Positions 6,859-8,495 of a stretch of DNA of 8,495 nt are shown in pieces. The notes beneath the pieces were generated by a model. That model saw only the letters and a program-made list of their open reading frames with translations, ran no database searches and was not told the DNA's origin. Each line of letters starts with the position of its first letter. Positions within the stretch are counted from its first letter, which is position 1. This stretch comes from Candidatus Sulfotelmatobacter sp. Its GTDB lineage: Bacteria; Acidobacteriota; Terriglobia; Terriglobales; Acidobacteriaceae. The translations under genes and the position numbers were made by a program. The stretch lies in NCBI GenBank assembly GCA_030049565.1, contig JASIKQ010000266.1:1-8495 (forward strand), written 5' to 3'.

Positions 6859-6947
6859 TGGGGAAGACACTCCACGCACCTATCTACACCGCTGAAAGAG
6901 CCTGGCAGAAACTGAAGTTGGGCGCGACCATTCATGTAATTCGCTGA
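6753..6947 (+). pseudogene. C-terminal half of a PIN-domain (VapC-type) toxin, 5'-truncated remnant
   Basis: The frame gives 64 residues ending in TGA at 6945-6947. It matches the second half of PIN-domain VapC-type RNases: PFDSEQARIAG (5-15), LGLSLGDRACLALG (24-37), PIYTAERAWQKL (43-54) and the closing strand TIHVIR (59-64). The conserved acidic residue of the GDR motif (D30) is present, and the usual TAD is TAE here. Family members are about 125-130 residues, so the first half is missing, including the opening aspartate (LDASA-type) and the middle glutamate of the metal site. I looked upstream in all plus frames and saw no trace of it; the frame is closed by a TGA at 6711-6713. No AbrB-type or other antitoxin gene is nearby. 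The only start, a TTG at 6753, lacks a ribosome-binding site. A functional nuclease is very unlikely. In intact systems this domain cleaves RNA and is neutralised by VapB. Confidence 0.75.
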
Positions 6948-7005
6948 CGCGGCATCCTGTAGAATAAAGGTTTCGGCCGCACCCTTGCTGCGTTCTGGTC
7001 ACATC

Positions 7006-8495
7006 ATGTTTTCCGCGCTGGTCTGGCTTGCCCCCAGGGGCATCACGCATTATCTCCGCCAACATCTCCTGGATAAGACATTTCAGGGCCTCTACCACAC
7101 CGACGCCTTCGATCGTGCCCTGCTCATCCCCTATTTCGTCGTGCTCATCGTGCTGGCCGGGTACGGGATTCACCGGTACATCCTCGTCTATCTTTATTAC
7201 AAGCACAAAGCCAACCGCACCACCCTACCCCAGGCGCAATTCCAGGAATTGCCGCGCGTGACCGTACAACTACCCATTTTCAACGAGCAATACGTGGTCG
7301 AACGCTTGCTCGATGCCGTCTGCAAGTTGCAATATCCGCACGAGAAGCTCGACATTCAGGTGCTCGACGACTCCACCGACGAAACCGTCGAGGTCGCTCG
7401 CAGTTTAGTCGAGCGTTACGCCGCGTTGGGAAATCCCATCACCTATCACCACCGCACGAACCGCGCCGGCTTCAAAGCCGGAGCGCTCGCCGAAGGCCTG
7501 AAAACTGCCAAAGGGGAATTTGTCGCCATCTTCGACGCCGACTTTACTCCTCCCGAAGATTTTCTGCCGCGGACAATCCATCACTTCACCGACCCAAGAA
7601 TTGGAATGGTGCAAACCCGCTGGACGCATATCAACCGCGATTATTCTTTTCTCACCCAAGTGGAAGCGATTCTGCTCGATGGGCACTTCGTTCTCGAGCA
7701 CTCTGGGCGCGCGCGCAGCGGCGTTTTTTTTAACTTCAACGGCACCGCCGGCGTTTGGCGCCGCGCCGCCATCGACGAAGCCGGGGGTTGGCAGCACGAC
7801 ACGCTTACCGAAGACACCGATCTTTCCTACCGCGCCCAGCTCAAAGGATGGAAGTTTATCTACCTTCAGGACGTCGAATGTCCCGCCGAATTGCCGGTCG
7901 AAATGACGGCATTCAAAACTCAGCAGGCGCGCTGGGCCAAGGGCCTGATTCAAACCGGAAAGAAAATTCTGCCGCGCGTGCTGCGCAGCGACGCGCCGCT
8001 GCATACCAAGGTCGAAGCCTGGTACCACCTGACGGCAAATATCAGCTATCCGCTGATGATCGTGCTGTCGGTGCTGATGCTGCCAGCCATGATCATCCGC
8101 TTCTACCAGGGATGGTTTCAGATGCTCTTCATCGATCTGCCGCTGTTCCTGGCATCGACGTTTTCGATCTCAAGTTTTTATCTGGTTTCGCAGCGTGAGC
8201 TGTTTCCCAAAACCTGGCCGCGCGCGCTGCTTTATCTGCCATTCCTTATGGCCCTTGGCATAGGACTCACCATCACCAACACCAAAGCGGTCATCGAAGC
8301 GCTCATCGGCAAACAGACAGCCTTCGCCCGCACGCCGAAATACCACGTGGAATCGAAAAAAGACAAAGTCGGCGCCACCAAGTATCGCAAGCGCCTGGGC
8401 TGGGTACCCTTGGTGGAACTCGCAATCGGCGGGTACTTCGCGCTTACGGTCTACTACGCCGCGCAAAACGAAAACTACGTCACGATTCCGTTTCT
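7006..8495 (+). CDS. CESA-like family 2 membrane glycosyltransferase, 3' end missing
   Basis: The ATG at 7006 opens 496 residues that run off the right edge without a stop. It is a processive-type GT2 polymerase of the cellulose/mannan synthase-like group, adding sugars from a nucleotide-sugar donor at the inner membrane. Visible are a first membrane helix (about 38-60), VQLPIFNE (87-94), the UDP-binding LDDSTDE (120-126), DAD (177-179), the base motif TED (268-270), and QQARW (306-310), the Q-x-x-RW motif that holds the growing chain. Further helices lie at about 345-368, 374-395, 405-425 and 465-487. All catalytic motifs are intact. There is no PilZ domain within the visible part. The frame is closed upstream by TAA at 6937-6939. 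The ATG has no good Shine-Dalgarno, and a TTG at 6985 is an alternative. A TAGAAT at 6960-6965 could be a -10 box but lacks a -35 partner. By comparison with similar acidobacterial proteins only a few dozen residues are missing. Sugar and polymer are not predictable. Confidence 0.93.
   Translation, partial: MFSALVWLAPRGITHYLRQHLLDKTFQGLYHTDAFDRALLIPYFVVLIVLAGYGIHRYILVYLYYKHKANRTTLPQAQFQELPRVTVQLPIFNEQYVVERLLDAVCKLQYPHEKLDIQVLDDSTDETVEVARSLVERYAALGNPITYHHRTNRAGFKAGALAEGLKTAKGEFVAIFDADFTPPEDFLPRTIHHFTDPRIGMVQTRWTHINRDYSFLTQVEAILLDGHFVLEHSGRARSGVFFNFNGTAGVWRRAAIDEAGGWQHDTLTEDTDLSYRAQLKGWKFIYLQDVECPAELPVEMTAFKTQQARWAKGLIQTGKKILPRVLRSDAPLHTKVEAWYHLTANISYPLMIVLSVLMLPAMIIRFYQGWFQMLFIDLPLFLASTFSISSFYLVSQRELFPKTWPRALLYLPFLMALGIGLTITNTKAVIEALIGKQTAFARTPKYHVESKKDKVGATKYRKRLGWVPLVELAIGGYFALTVYYAAQNENYVTIPF

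Noticed and set aside
7405..8028. 207-residue minus-strand reading frame inside the glycosyltransferase gene
   Set aside because: It is antisense to a gene with all conserved GT2 motifs, has no family motif and no ribosome-binding site; long antisense frames are expected in GC-rich coding DNA.

Overview
The window looks like a piece of chromosome from an Acidobacteriota bacterium, probably of the Terriglobia type. This is an inference from gene content, not from a marker gene. The clues are a Ser/Thr kinase fused through one membrane helix to a long PD40/TolB-like propeller, a characteristic cellulose-synthase-like family 2 glycosyltransferase, a secreted alpha/beta hydrolase with a duplicated N-terminal beta-rich domain, and moderately GC-rich DNA. 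There are no tRNA or rRNA genes, no CRISPR array, no insertion sequence and no phage gene.

Layout, left to right. (1) 1-1161, plus strand: the 3' part of a NamZ/DUF1343 exo-N-acetylmuramidase gene that enters from the left edge. (2) 1162-1320: a convergent gap with no convincing terminator. (3) 3921 down to 1321, minus strand: an 866-residue transmembrane Ser/Thr kinase with an extracytoplasmic propeller. It has a perfect TATAAT hexamer only 11 bases before its ATG, so its mRNA may be leaderless. (4) 6603 down to 4137, minus strand: a two-gene operon. The first gene encodes an exported 251-residue protein made only of two copies of a ~95-residue domain. The second encodes an exported 562-residue alpha/beta hydrolase with the same two domains in front of the catalytic domain. 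(5) 6604-7005: a short region of gene debris. It holds the C-terminal half of a PIN-domain (VapC-type) toxin on the plus strand and, abutting it on the minus strand, a short membrane-segment reading frame. (6) 7006 to the right edge, plus strand: a nearly complete membrane glycosyltransferase of the CESA-like group, cut by the window end.

Taken together, most genes serve the cell envelope: wall-glycan turnover (NamZ), polysaccharide synthesis (glycosyltransferase), signalling across the membrane (kinase) and exported hydrolysis (hydrolase pair). They lie in separate transcription units, so a joint pathway is not shown. The most unusual items are the tandem paralogues sharing four copies of one domain, the PIN-toxin relic joined to a membrane-protein tail, and the probable leaderless start of the kinase. 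I found no complete new defence or mobile system.
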